Source: Oscarella lobularis
Lineage: Eukaryota > Porifera > Homoscleromorpha > Homosclerophorida > Oscarellidae
Direction: 5' to 3'
DNA: 64,000 nucleotides
Assembly (NCBI RefSeq): GCF_947507565.1
Contig: NC_089178.1
Coordinates: 1,178,001 to 1,242,000 of the forward strand
The notes beneath the pieces were generated by a model. It saw only the letters and a program-made list of their open reading frames with translations. It did not search any database and was not told the origin of the DNA. Positions 13,736-25,617 of the stretch are shown here, one piece after another (the first letter of the stretch is position 1; the number at the start of each line of letters is the position of its first letter). The translations under genes were made by a program, and so were the position numbers.

Positions 13736-16700
13736 ATGAGCACCGTCGGAGTCTCGATGAAAAAATCGCGCGATTTGACGTCGATCCAACAGCCGGGGGC
13801 GCCGGTGAAGACCCCTAAGGAGGCCCAACCGAAGCCAACGCATCGTTCCGAGCCGCGAAAGGTATCGAAACGAAAGAAAAGGGGGGAGTTATAGTTACAG
13901 AGGGGACTTTTTCCTCTTTCAGCCGACTGCCGATCAAGTGAGACTCCACGCGCTGATTGCGATGGAATCGAAGGAGGCGTACGGTCAAGCGAGCAACGTG
14001 GACGTCGAGAAAAAGGTGCGCAACGTTTCGGATATCACGGGAAAGGACGCGGAGCGCGTTTTCTTGGCGCTCGTCGACTGCGACATGGACGAATCGCAGG
14101 CCGTTCAGCGATTGGTCGAAGGAGCGCCCGTCGACGAGGAGTGGCACACGTCGGGCGGCGGGAAAAAGAAGAAACAGCAGCAGCAGCGGATTGGGGGGGA
14201 TCGAGGCAATATTGATGTGATTACTGCGCCGGGATACGAGGGAACGACGACGGAAGAGAAGAAAGGCGGCGGCGGCGGCGGCGGCGGGACTTTTAAAGCG
14301 GGTTTGTTGTCGTTTTTTTGGGCTAAAGAAAGGACTCTTATAGGATTGGTTTTTAGCTTCTAAGAGTGTTCGGGAAGGGTATGGAGGTAGCGTAGTTGTG
14401 ACGGAGAAGGAGAGTGGAAAAGAGGCTGGCTTCGGCGGCGGCGGCGGCGGCGGAAGTGGACGAGGTACTGGTTTTATAAAACATAGTCTCATGATAGAGT
14501 TTATAGATTTTTCTCACTCTTCCTATTCTTAGGTGGTGGACGCAGTTCTTTTTGGTCGTCTGGATCGAGAGACAGAGGCGGTAGAAGCGGCGGCGGCTCT
14601 GGGGGAACTTTTGTTCAGCGAGACGGGACTTTTCGTGGAGGAAAACTGGGTCATCGCGGCGGCGGCGATAATCCGCGCTTTGGCAAGTCAGTTTTTTTTC
14701 TCTATTATTATTATCCCATTGGACTGTGTTTGAGTCGATCGGTTTCTAGTCATGGCCGTCCCGGTCGAGGAAAGTATAAATATTCGAGGGGAAAAGGAGA
14801 TGGGCATGCGACGGGCGGAAAGCTGGAATCTCCGGAGGCTGGTTTGTCTTCTTTCTCCTCTTTGAACGCGATGCTAATATTTATTTTTAGCGTGGGATTC
14901 CGAAGATGTGAGGCGAGAAGATTCCAAGGGTAGAGCAACGGGGAAAGGAACGTGGACCAATCGAAAGGAGACCTCGGAATGGAATGGTATCAGTGAGGAA
15001 TCCCGTCCGTGGACTGTGGCAGAACCGGACGTAAAGAGTCCCGCCGTGTCTAATAACAGAGACGAGGGACAGCAGAGGTATTCACCTATTCTAATACTCG
15101 TCATCTTCTTATTCTTATTCTTAGAGGTATTGTCAATGAACGGGCTCTTGAAGATCCCGCTATTATTTCCATTCAAATGTCAGCAACGCCTTCGATGACC
15201 ACGACGGCAACGTTGAATCTGGAGCGTCCCAGACGGCAACGAGTCATCAAGAGAGGCCCGTCACAGGTTTGTTGTATGTATGCTCATATGAACGTTGCGC
15301 GGAGTCCGTGTTTATTCGCGTAGATTCCCACTGTTCCTGTTGAGATGCCCGACGTGACGTTTGATCCTCGATTGGATGAAGAGGCAATTTCTTCATCATA
15401 AGTTATTTCGAATTGAATCAACTTTGTTTTTTTCACAGTTTTCGGATCTGACGTTTGATTGTGGCAGTCGACTTACGCCCGAGCCAGAAGACGTAAGTAG
15501 AGTACGACGCGATGAAATTTGTTTCTTTATCTTTATTTCTAGGTTGAAGAGGTCTCTAGTCCGTTGGTTGAAGTGTCGTCGTCTCCATCTCTCTCAGAAG
15601 GGTAAATTCTTCGCCTTGTCCAAAGGACTTCTCCTCATAATATCTCCTATAGTCATTTACCTGATCTTTCTACTGCGCCACCCTTGCCACCCGAAGCGTC
15701 TTCCTTAATAAATCCCATTCCTCAAGAGATAACTCAACCGCCGCCGCCACCTTCCGATATGCTCTCGTCTGTTGCTCATCACAGTCAAAGTCCGTTGCTC
15801 TCCGAAAATCTTCAAGAACCTGAAGTACGTGGCATTGCAGCACGAATTAACTAAGCATAGTATTGCTATTTTATTGCAGCCTTTTGTCGCGTCGAAAGTC
15901 AGTTCACTGTCGCCCGTTCTCAGAGATGCGAAGGATAGCGCAAGTCGGGTTCTATCTCCGCCGCTGCAAGACTCCGCCGCGGCGTCTCTCGCGCTTGGGC
16001 CGACGACGGGAATGCCGCCGGCACCTCTACCTATGCCCGACGACGCCGAAACGGTTTCCATGACGAATCAACTGGCGTTGTCGAGTAACACAACGTCGAC
16101 GACGAGCGTGTCTACGTTGCCAACGGCAACAACACATAGCGGACCCGGAGCGTTGCCGCCGCGATCCGGTAAGAAAATAGTCTGACGTTACTCTAATATA
16201 ATTTTCTGTCTATGTTTAGGGAGTGGAACAGGTAAACATGCTCCACCCGGCATGTATCATCCGTCGCCGGCTGCGAACCAACTTCTCCTTCCCAGTGCCG
16301 CCACGTTTCCCTATATGATGAGTTATCAGGGAATGCCGAGCATGGACTATGAGCTCCTTCGCATGCAGGTGAGTCAGTTTTGTCGTCTTCGCCGTTTCTA
16401 AATCGTTTTTTAGAATGCGATAAGTTCGAGGGACGGGTCGATTTCGTCTGGTGCCGGCTCCTTTGATAAGGGCTATCCTCGCGACGTGACGTCAGGAAAT
16501 CCCATCAGCCAACAACCCATGCTGAATCCAATGTATTATCCAAATGCTCCTGGCCTCTACATGCCGCCCGTTTTTGGCATGCCGCCTTACGTGGGATTTC
16601 CCTATCAGGTAGGTTGATAGAAAGAGGGTAAATAGTATAGGGCTCTCATTTTTTTGCTGTGTAAGATGCCGCCGACTAAGGGGGGACCTTCCGGTTATCA

Positions 16701-17243
16701 CGGCGGCGCATCGTTTGGTCAGACGCCGGGAAGCCAAAATTTTCCAGGTATGCGTCTTTTAGAAAGAACGACTTTGGATAGGGGAGGATAGGTTGTTTGT
16801 TTTTTACAAGTATTTGAAGGTGAGCAAGAATTCACGAAGGGGACATATGTCTCAGGGGCGAACAAAGCCAACCAGGGTGGCCACCGTAAGTAGTAGTTCA
16901 TAGGCGCGCAGATCATCAAATAGATAGATCGATATCTTTATAAGGAGGTGCCTTGAGTTCAGTTGAAGCCTACAAGACAACGACGCCGGCGTACGATGGA
17001 CAGAAAGGCGGCGGCGGCGGCGGCGGCGGCGGCGGCTATTCTGGAAATCCCGGCGCTGGAATGGGCTCTGGCGTTCAAGGCGGCGGCAGCGGCTCCGCAC
17101 CTCTGCTCTCCAGTTCCTTTGTGATGTCAGGGGGTGCTAGCAGTTACGGAGCTGCTGCCCATGTTGGTGGCCGAGGCGGGCAGTCCGGTGGAGCCAAGTC
17201 CGCTGGAGGAAAGTATGGTGGCGGCGGAAATTGGCAGTCGTGA
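13736..17243 (+). CDS. UBAP2: Ubiquitin-associated protein 2 / Lingerer homolog (UBA domain, RG-rich)
   Basis: RNA-granule/RNA-polymerase-degradation-linked protein. First exon MSTVGVSMKKSRDL..., then a UBA-like domain (TADQVRLHALIAM ... VEKKVRNVSDITGKDAERVFLALVDCDMDESQAVQRLVEG), matching the UBA of UBAP2L in spacing and core residues. A middle part rich in Arg/Gly/Ser and small introns follows. The DUF3697-type motif is visible as VEMPDVTFDPRLDE and FSDLTFDCGS at about 15340-15490. The C-terminus is Pro/Met/Tyr- then Gly-rich (a GGC-encoded poly-Gly run at about 17007-17035), ending WQS and TGA. Roughly 15 exons. Several in-frame GGC runs (14271-14290, 14430-14455, 17007-17035) make exon boundaries in those parts less certain. 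Confidence 0.82.
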
Positions 17244-18685
17244 TTTCTTCTATGTCCATGACTTGTTAGTGTTTTCTTTTCTTTTTCGTTTTCGTTATCA
17301 CTCTGTACGCTATGAAGTATGTACACGGGGTAATGTAGTATGTCAGTAGGTAGTCTAGTAGTGGTAGGTACTAGGTAGACTAGATATCGGTAATTAAACT
17401 AATGAATTTATCTCTTTGGCGTGCGCACTGCGCCAGGTCACATGTCTCGTTCAAGCAAGGCCGTTTTCGGTAAGAGCTTTTGGGGCGTCGAATGCATGAC
17501 TTTTGCTCTTTCGCTGGTCTTAATGCTTCATGCTGTGATGATAAACTTCTTTCCCCGACCGATTCCTCGTGAGGAAACGCTTTTTCGCAGTGGCGACTGA
17601 CCGCGTGACACCGACCTCGTTCCGCGCTCGCTTCCCACCCGTTCAATCCACTGCAATCGCTTACCACTGCTTTTCTATCTTAGATTCGGAGCAATGCAAC
17701 GTAGCAGAATGAAGGAAAAAAGCACGAGGAGGGGCCCCCTTTCGCACATCTGAGGCATCGAGCGAAATATCGAAGAGCAGAAGCAGAGAAAAGAAGAGAC
17801 AAGAGCAGAGCACGTGAAAAGAAAGCGCAAAGGGGCCTCCTTTGTGAAAGGGAACAGACGATCGAGAAGAGGAGTCTAAAATCGATAATGAAGGCGTTAG
17901 AGGGTTCCTTCCAGTCTTCCACAGGCAGACCTAGCTCAGGTAAGACTCTTGCACTAGTTCTTGCATGTGGATGCATGGGGGGCGGATGTGACACTTTTGC
18001 GCTTGACGTGAAGAAACCATGGAAGAAACTTCGATTCTAGCACGGACTGACTCTCCAATTCTACGATAAAATACGAAAGCAATTTACTCTGGTTTGCCTG
18101 ATTCAAGTATTTCTAGGCGCCCAAGGCACCTGCCCAATCATCATACATGAATGACGTCATTAATTAATGGTGAGCAATCGTTTCTTATTGCATGCCCCCT
18201 TTCTATATTCACTCGTGGCGTTGGGATGAAAAGTAACCATTTTTCGCAGTTTCCACAGCAGGGCCTTCGCGGGCTCAGTGTTGTTATACAGTCCTTCCTT
18301 TGGATGTCTGAATGCCAACATTTTCATAATGTTGACATTCAAAGACGCAATAAAATGCAATCTATACATACGTTGTGTGTGTCTACAGGTTGTGGCTGAA
18401 GGAACTCACGGTGAAATTGGCCTCGTCTGGCGAAATCAAGAAAAAGTGTCAAAATCATGAAGATTTCTGCAAGAAACCCGGCTCCGTCTAAACCGCTTCG
18501 CCCACCTATCCCAAGCCCACGATTCCTACCCTGGTGTCTTGTTACTCGCCGTTCCATACAACCAAGTATGACCTCAACGTTCAAACATGAATTCAGACAA
18601 GAAGCAACGAAAATCAAGCGTAGTTCGAATTCACATTCAAGAGTTCTTCTCACTAATCTTGATAGTGACCTATACAGAAGACGTA
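17244..18685. other. Gene-poor interval between convergent UBAP2 and ALDH1
   Basis: Holds the 3' flanks of two convergent genes and one probable C/D-box snoRNA (separate entry). A CRE-like TGACGTCA occurs near 18149. A possible short exon (ATG at 17888, then 16 codons and a GTAAGA donor) and a possible exon after a TCTACAG acceptor at about 18389 do not join in a shared open frame, so I do not call a gene. No open frame on either strand resembles a known protein. Confidence 0.4.
17528..17608 (+). ncRNA. Candidate C/D-box snoRNA
   Basis: A perfect box C (GTGATGA, 17535-17541) and box D (CTGA, 17597-17600) are enclosed by a six-pair terminal stem: TCATGC at 17528-17533 pairs with GCGTGA at 17603-17608 (one G-U pair). 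Internally there is a C'-like box GTGAGGA (17569-17575, one mismatch) and D'-like CCGA boxes (17555-17558, 17559-17562, one mismatch). Just upstream of the D' box the 11 bases CTTCTTTCCCC (17546-17556) are complementary to GGGGAAAGAAG, a conserved stretch of large-subunit rRNA as I recall it. The length, about 81 bases, fits the class. It lies outside any coding gene I can see, so it may be independently transcribed or sit in a non-coding host intron. The rRNA match is from memory. Confidence 0.6.
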
Positions 18686-20948
<2,263 letters not shown>

Positions 20949-21065
20949 CTCGCTCAGCTCGTGCGTCTACTGTCACGTGTATGATGACGCAGATGACGCC
21001 AGTATGATGCGAAAAGACTGTTCCAATAAACGACAAAAGAAAAAGCAAAAAGCTGAACGACAAAA

Positions 21066-21644
21066 TCAGAAGTACTTCCTGGTGTCAGGATGATTTCTAG
21101 CTTCTTCAATTTTTTTGTAAATAGCTGGCCTATTGTTTCCTTCACGGTACTTTCTTTCGCAGTTTTCAAAATTCACGATAAAATTAGCCTCATCTAACGG
21201 CTCAACGACATCAAGAAAATTGCCAGAACTGGCATACAACTGTTCATGAAATATTTTTTTATCTATGGCCTTCTTGTCCAGAAGGTCGTAGGCCATTTCG
21301 AAGTACTTTCTGCATTTCTGGCGGCATTTGCTCACTCTTTTGTCACCTGGCTGTACCGTAGCTGAAAACCTCCTGCGCTTCACCCAATCCATTCCGGCTT
21401 CCTTTCGCAGTTTCGGAGTTTGCTCGCAGTCGGGATCGAAACGTTTAACTTTTTCATCGTTGTAAAAGCGAGATATTTCTTCGAGGCACATCGAAATGGA
21501 AGTGTAGGACCTTTGGAGTTCTGCTGTACTCTCGTGCCTAAGTTTGTAAAAGTCTAAAGCGAGCGTTCCGAGGGCTCCTACGATGGTGCCTACGGTGGTA
21601 GTCAAGCTTGCGATGGCTGCTAACGTCTTAGGGTTCACATTCAT
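21066..21644 (-). CDS. Unrecognised membrane-anchored helical protein, paralog A
   Basis: Intronless 192-residue protein. Residues about 8-32 form one hydrophobic segment (LAAIASLTTTVGTIVGALGT), followed by FYKLRHE and a soluble, charged helical domain. It is a clear paralog of the gene at 22129-22725. The blocks SYTSISMCLEEISRFYND, VSKCRQKC, FEMAYD, GNFLD, VEPLDEAN and NRPAIYKKIEEAR are shared almost unchanged. The layout (N-terminal membrane helix, then a helical domain with a FE...D..F.E.L pattern) is reminiscent of bacterial DUF4760 proteins, but I cannot establish homology. It lies 118 bases downstream of the ALDH1 start, same strand. Function unknown. Confidence 0.7.
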   Translation of the reverse strand: MNVNPKTLAAIASLTTTVGTIVGALGTLALDFYKLRHESTAELQRSYTSISMCLEEISRFYNDEKVKRFDPDCEQTPKLRKEAGMDWVKRRRFSATVQPGDKRVSKCRQKCRKYFEMAYDLLDKKAIDKKIFHEQLYASSGNFLDVVEPLDEANFIVNFENCERKYREGNNRPAIYKKIEEARNHPDTRKYF

Positions 21645-22128
21645 AGTCTAGGCCGGCAGGACAGAGTTTGTAACAATGGGTGGAGAGCCAATGACGTGGC
21701 CCTTGTCGCGCACGCGCCTTAAATCAGCCAATGAAGTAAACATTTATCGTTCTATCGAGACCTCGTGAAAGAAAAACGCTCGTCTAAGACGAGTTCGAAT
21801 TGTCTAAGCTTGAGACTTCGCAAATCGAAGCTTCAATAAATAAGCTTTGATTTTAGCCCTGACGTCTTTTTAGTTGAGGGGGACGTCAATCGAGAAAAAG
21901 CGGTTTGAAAGTTTTAGGACCGCCGAACGCATTAGGAACCGCACGTTTTCTCTATAAATAGCTTCTAAAATTTACGAGAGCGTAGGGATTTTGGTCGGCT
22001 CATTATCTATGGTTACAAAATCGCAGTAACAGCGTCCCATAATGCGTTCATCACGTGACTGTATTTCAAAAGTGTTCTAAAGGCAGATACGTGTCTGGAA
22101 AAGGCTGTCCTATTAATTAAACAACAAA
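21645..22128. other. Spacer between the two membrane-anchored paralogs
   Basis: About 480 bases, AT-rich near 22105 (TTAATTAA). It presumably contains the promoter of paralog A (transcribed leftward from 21644). It includes a short inverted motif CTCGTCTAAGACGAG near 21779-21793 and CCAATGACGTGG near 21690. No gene supported. Confidence 0.35.
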
Positions 22129-22725
22129 TTAAAAGCAGTTCTTGGTGTCCGGATGTTTTCTGGCTTCTTCAATTTTTTTATAAATCGCTGGCCTGTTTTC
22201 TCCTTCAAAGTATTTTCCTACATGGCTGTAATTCACGGAAAAATTCGCCTCATCTAACGGCTCGACGAGATCGAGAAAATTTCCCGAATTGGCGTAAAGA
22301 TATTCACGAAAAATTTTTTCATCTATGGCATTCTTGTCCAGAAAGTCGTAGGCCATTTCGAAGAACTTTTTGCATTTCTGGCGGCATTTGCTCACTTGTC
22401 TATCACGTGGCTGCATCTTAGCCGATAATCCCTTGCGCTTCGCCCATTCCGCTGCAACTTCCTCTCGCAGTTTCGATATCGGCACCAAATCGTCCGAGTC
22501 GGCGGCATCCGATTTTTTATCGTTGTAAAAGCGAGATATCTCTTCAAGGCACATTGAAATGGAAGTGTACGACCTCTGGAGTTTTGCTGTATTCTGCATT
22601 TGCATTAGGGTTTTCGTTTGTTTTTGCTCGTGTCGAAGTTTGTAAACTTCCAAACCGAGCGTTCCCACTCCGACGATGGTGCCAATAGCGGTGCCAAGAA
22701 CTCCTATCCAAGGGCTCACGTTCAT
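22129..22725 (-). CDS. Unrecognised membrane-anchored helical protein, paralog B
   Basis: Intronless 198-residue sister of the 21066-21644 gene, same orientation. N-terminus MNVSPWIGVLGTAIGTIVGVG is one hydrophobic segment, followed by EVYKLRHEQKQTKT, a slightly longer charged linker than paralog A. The C-terminal two thirds align without gaps except around residues 75-90, where acidic residues replace the A sequence. Conservation of the Cys pair KCRQKC and of the C-terminal block argues that both copies are under selection. The start at 22725 is supported by the match to paralog A's MNV start. It is head-to-head with a TMEM45 gene across 217 bases. Confidence 0.7.
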   Translation of the reverse strand: MNVSPWIGVLGTAIGTIVGVGTLGLEVYKLRHEQKQTKTLMQMQNTAKLQRSYTSISMCLEEISRFYNDKKSDAADSDDLVPISKLREEVAAEWAKRKGLSAKMQPRDRQVSKCRQKCKKFFEMAYDFLDKNAIDEKIFREYLYANSGNFLDLVEPLDEANFSVNYSHVGKYFEGENRPAIYKKIEEARKHPDTKNCF

Positions 22726-22942
22726 GTCCGTGTGATGAAGCCGGCCGACCCAGAAATTTTTTCAACACAGCGTGCGCTACACGATAAGGTCCACGTCATA
22801 GAGCACTTGCGTTTCAAGTCTCGTGCTCTACATCCAAACGCGCAACATGATCGAACCCGCCTACGCCTGCCTACGCCTTGCCTACCGGAAATACGGGTAC
22901 GCGAGAAACGGTGGGCTCTGTGACGTCAATCGCAAGTGCTCT

Positions 22943-23833
22943 ATGGGCAACTTCATCGGGCACGTCCTGCCAGGATGCTTCTTCTTCATCTTCGGCCTAT
23001 GGTGGATCATTCGCTGCTCGTTTATCTACTATCGAGGAGCAGGAGTGAGTCGTAGTGGCTCGATTCGCCTCTGGCTGCCGTTACGTTGCTGTCGTCGTTC
23101 CGAACGCGCCCTCGTTCGATTTTCTTACGAGGGACTTATTATCATTGTCTGCACGCTTGTCGGAATCGTCGGCGAGCTGACGTGGGGAGATTGGCAACTC
23201 GTCGCTCGAGACGGTCACGGTCACCACGCCCACTTCGTCCATTTGAATAATTTTGAGCACGCGACAATGTTTTCTTTGTTTTTCATCGTCGGCTTAATAA
23301 CGGTTATAGAATCAATGGTATCGTCTTCATTGCAGTTTCCAGTCGGTATAGATAAACTGGCATTAGCATTGGCATATGCCGTCGAAGGTCTCTTATTCTT
23401 TTATCATTTGGACGGGAGACCCGGAATGGACGTGCGACTTCATGAATTGCTCATCTATGCCATACTTGGATGCGTCGGTGCCGTACTTTTAGAGATTGCC
23501 TTTCCGACGAGTTTGCTCTGCATTATTGCTCGATCGTTTTGCAGTCTTCTTCAGGGCAGCTGGTTCTTTCAGATAGCGCACGTTCTTTATGGTTCGTCGC
23601 CATGGGAAGAAACGGATGAAAATTCTGGATTTGTTGTTTTGGCTTTTTGCTGGCACATACTGGGGATTTCAATGGGCAGCCTAGTTCTATTCTTATGTGT
23701 CAGTTGTGTCGTATCGAAGTGTTGCGACCATCGAGCTGCTTCTAGAAATGGGTGGACGAAAAAAGAATGCAAAGAGGAGGAGAGTCCTATGCTTCAGCTT
23801 CAAGATCAACAGGAAGAAAGTTCAACGGTGTAG
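22943..23833 (+). CDS. TMEM45: TMEM45 (DUF716) multipass membrane protein, copy 1
   Basis: Intronless, 296 residues. I choose the ATG at 22943 (MGNFIGHVLPGCFFFIFGLWW), which matches the conserved TMEM45 N-terminus and the start of copy 2. An upstream in-frame ATG at 22823 adds a non-conserved leader. About seven hydrophobic segments are seen. Family marks: GHVLPG near the start, NFEHATMFSLFFIVGL, AYAVEGLLFFYHLDGR, and LLQGSWFFQIAHVLY. The C-terminal tail is cytosolic and acidic (KKECKEEESPMLQLQ). Human TMEM45 proteins are about 275 residues and of poorly known function. Tandem partner at 23982. Confidence 0.88.
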   Translation: MGNFIGHVLPGCFFFIFGLWWIIRCSFIYYRGAGVSRSGSIRLWLPLRCCRRSERALVRFSYEGLIIIVCTLVGIVGELTWGDWQLVARDGHGHHAHFVHLNNFEHATMFSLFFIVGLITVIESMVSSSLQFPVGIDKLALALAYAVEGLLFFYHLDGRPGMDVRLHELLIYAILGCVGAVLLEIAFPTSLLCIIARSFCSLLQGSWFFQIAHVLYGSSPWEETDENSGFVVLAFCWHILGISMGSLVLFLCVSCVVSKCCDHRAASRNGWTKKECKEEESPMLQLQDQQEESSTV

Positions 23834-23981
23834 AAATGTTTTGTCTGGAGCTCACCTGACATATCATTTAGAAATTCTTTATCACATCTATATGACAGTG
23901 GAAATATATTTACTGAGCACGTGCATGACGTGAGGAGACCAATTAGCATTTAGCGCTTCTGTTCCGGTATCCACACTGGTA

Positions 23982-24890
23982 ATGGGCACTTTTATCGGGC
24001 ACGTTCTGCCAGGATGCTTCTTCTTCCTCTACGGCCTTTGGTTCCTCGTTCGTTGCTCGTTCATCTGCTTTTATCGACGAGCAGGGGTGGATCGAAGCGG
24101 TTCAATTCGCCTCTGGCTTCCTTTTCGCTGCTGTCGTCGCCGTCGCCGCTCTGAAACAGAAAGCGGCCTCGTTCGATTGTCCTACGAAGGACTTATCGTC
24201 ATCGCCTGCGCTCTTATCGGATTTGTCGGCGAACTGGCGACAGGCAACTGGCAACTCTACGTCGTTCGCGAGAGCGCGACTCATCACCCGTACGTCGAAT
24301 ACATACATATGAATAAATTTGAGCACGCGACGATGTACGCTTTCTTTTTTCTCGTCGGCCTCGTAACTGTTATAGACTCCATGGTATCGTTCCAATTGCA
24401 ATTTCCCCTTGGTATAGATAGAGTATCATTTGCATTGGCATATGCCGTCGAAGGTCTTTTGTTCTTTTATCATTTGGACGGGAAGAGTGGATTGGAAGTG
24501 CGAGTTCACGTGCTGCTCATCTATGCTATTATTGGATGCGTCGTTGCAACGCTCTTAGAGATTGTCTTTCCGACGAGTTTGCTCTGCGTTACTGCTCGAT
24601 CGTTTTGCACCGTTCTCCAGGGCAGCTGGTTCTTTCAGATAGCACACGTTCTTTATGGTTCGTCGCCGTGGGAGGAAACGAGTGACAATTCTAGATTCGT
24701 TGTTATGGTTTTTTGCTGGCATATATTTGGGATTTTGGTGGGCAGTTTAGTTTTATTCTTTAGTGTCAGTTTAGTTGCAATGAAGTGTTGCAGTCATCGA
24801 GTCGATTCTAGAAACGAGTGGTCGGATAGAAAATTGGAAGAGGAGAGTCTCATGCTTCAGCTTCAACAAGAAGATAATTCGTCTGTGTAG
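23982..24890 (+). CDS. TMEM45: TMEM45 (DUF716) multipass membrane protein, copy 2
   Basis: Intronless, 302 residues, a tandem duplicate of the gene ending at 23833. It carries the same motifs (MGTFIGHVLPGCFFFLYGLW, NKFEHATMYAFFFLVGL, FALAYAVEGLLFFYHLDG, LQGSWFFQIAHVLYGSSPWEE) and a matching acidic tail ending in a glutamine-rich segment. The absence of introns in both copies, in a genome where neighbours have 10 or more, suggests the ancestor was a retrocopy or lost its introns before duplication. Confidence 0.88.
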   Translation: MGTFIGHVLPGCFFFLYGLWFLVRCSFICFYRRAGVDRSGSIRLWLPFRCCRRRRRSETESGLVRLSYEGLIVIACALIGFVGELATGNWQLYVVRESATHHPYVEYIHMNKFEHATMYAFFFLVGLVTVIDSMVSFQLQFPLGIDRVSFALAYAVEGLLFFYHLDGKSGLEVRVHVLLIYAIIGCVVATLLEIVFPTSLLCVTARSFCTVLQGSWFFQIAHVLYGSSPWEETSDNSRFVVMVFCWHIFGILVGSLVLFFSVSLVAMKCCSHRVDSRNEWSDRKLEEESLMLQLQQEDNSSV

Positions 24891-25028
24891 AAACAAGGAG
24901 GAAAGGCACGAATCATATAGAACTCAGACAGTGCAAACCATTTATTTGAATTAAATTAATAAAGCACCGCATCCGGGAAATCAGGTGTTGACGTCATCTA
25001 GTTTGGCTACAAAGTAAAGAACGAAAGA

Positions 25029-25586
25029 ATGGACCGTCTAATACCGGTCATCAACAAGCTCCAAGACGTCTTTGCGACAGTCGGTCGCGAGTACATCCAA
25101 CTGCCGCAAATTGTCGTAATGGGGACTCAGGCAAGCGAGAAAGCGAATCGTCGTCCCGTAGAACCGATCTCCATCGCACGCAGAGTAGCGGAAAGAGCTC
25201 GGTACTCGAAAACATCGTTGGAAAAGACTTCCTTCCTCGCGGTAGGTCCGCGAAGTAGCCAGTGTGCTGCGATGACGTAGCGTCGTTTCGCTAAAAAAAG
25301 GTGCGGGAATTGTTACTCGACGACCTTTGATTCTTCAACTGGTTCACACCGAAGAAACCGAAGGTAATCCGAGGTTTTAATTTTAAAAAAGTATTCGTGT
25401 ATCTAATTATTAGAATACGGGAGGTTTCTTCATTTGAACGACGAAGTAAGTTCTCTCGCGTCAAAAAATTGAAACGATTTGAAAAATTTTTTGTTTAGAA
25501 ATTCGACGATTTTAGCGAAATCAAGGAAGAGATACAGAGAGAAACGGATAGAGTGTCCGGAACAAATAAAGTACAATTCCTAATTT

Positions 25587-25617
<31 letters not shown>

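Noticed and set aside
13815-14492. 225-codon minus-strand frame rich in Pro and Ser
   Set aside because: Complement of UBAP2 exons and introns; crosses introns of the real gene.
17380-17667. 95-codon minus-strand frame
   Set aside because: No homology recognised; overlaps the snoRNA candidate, whose box and stem structure is the better explanation.
20980-21055. ATGATGA ... CTGA pattern suggesting a second C/D snoRNA
   Set aside because: No terminal stem and no internal boxes; it overlaps the ALDH1 5' region.
21775-21815. GTTCGAATT resembling a tRNA B box
   Set aside because: No A box at the right distance and no cloverleaf can be folded.
22823-22942. N-terminal extension of TMEM45 copy 1 from an upstream ATG
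   Set aside because: The 40 added residues are not conserved in copy 2, and the ATG at 22943 matches the family start.
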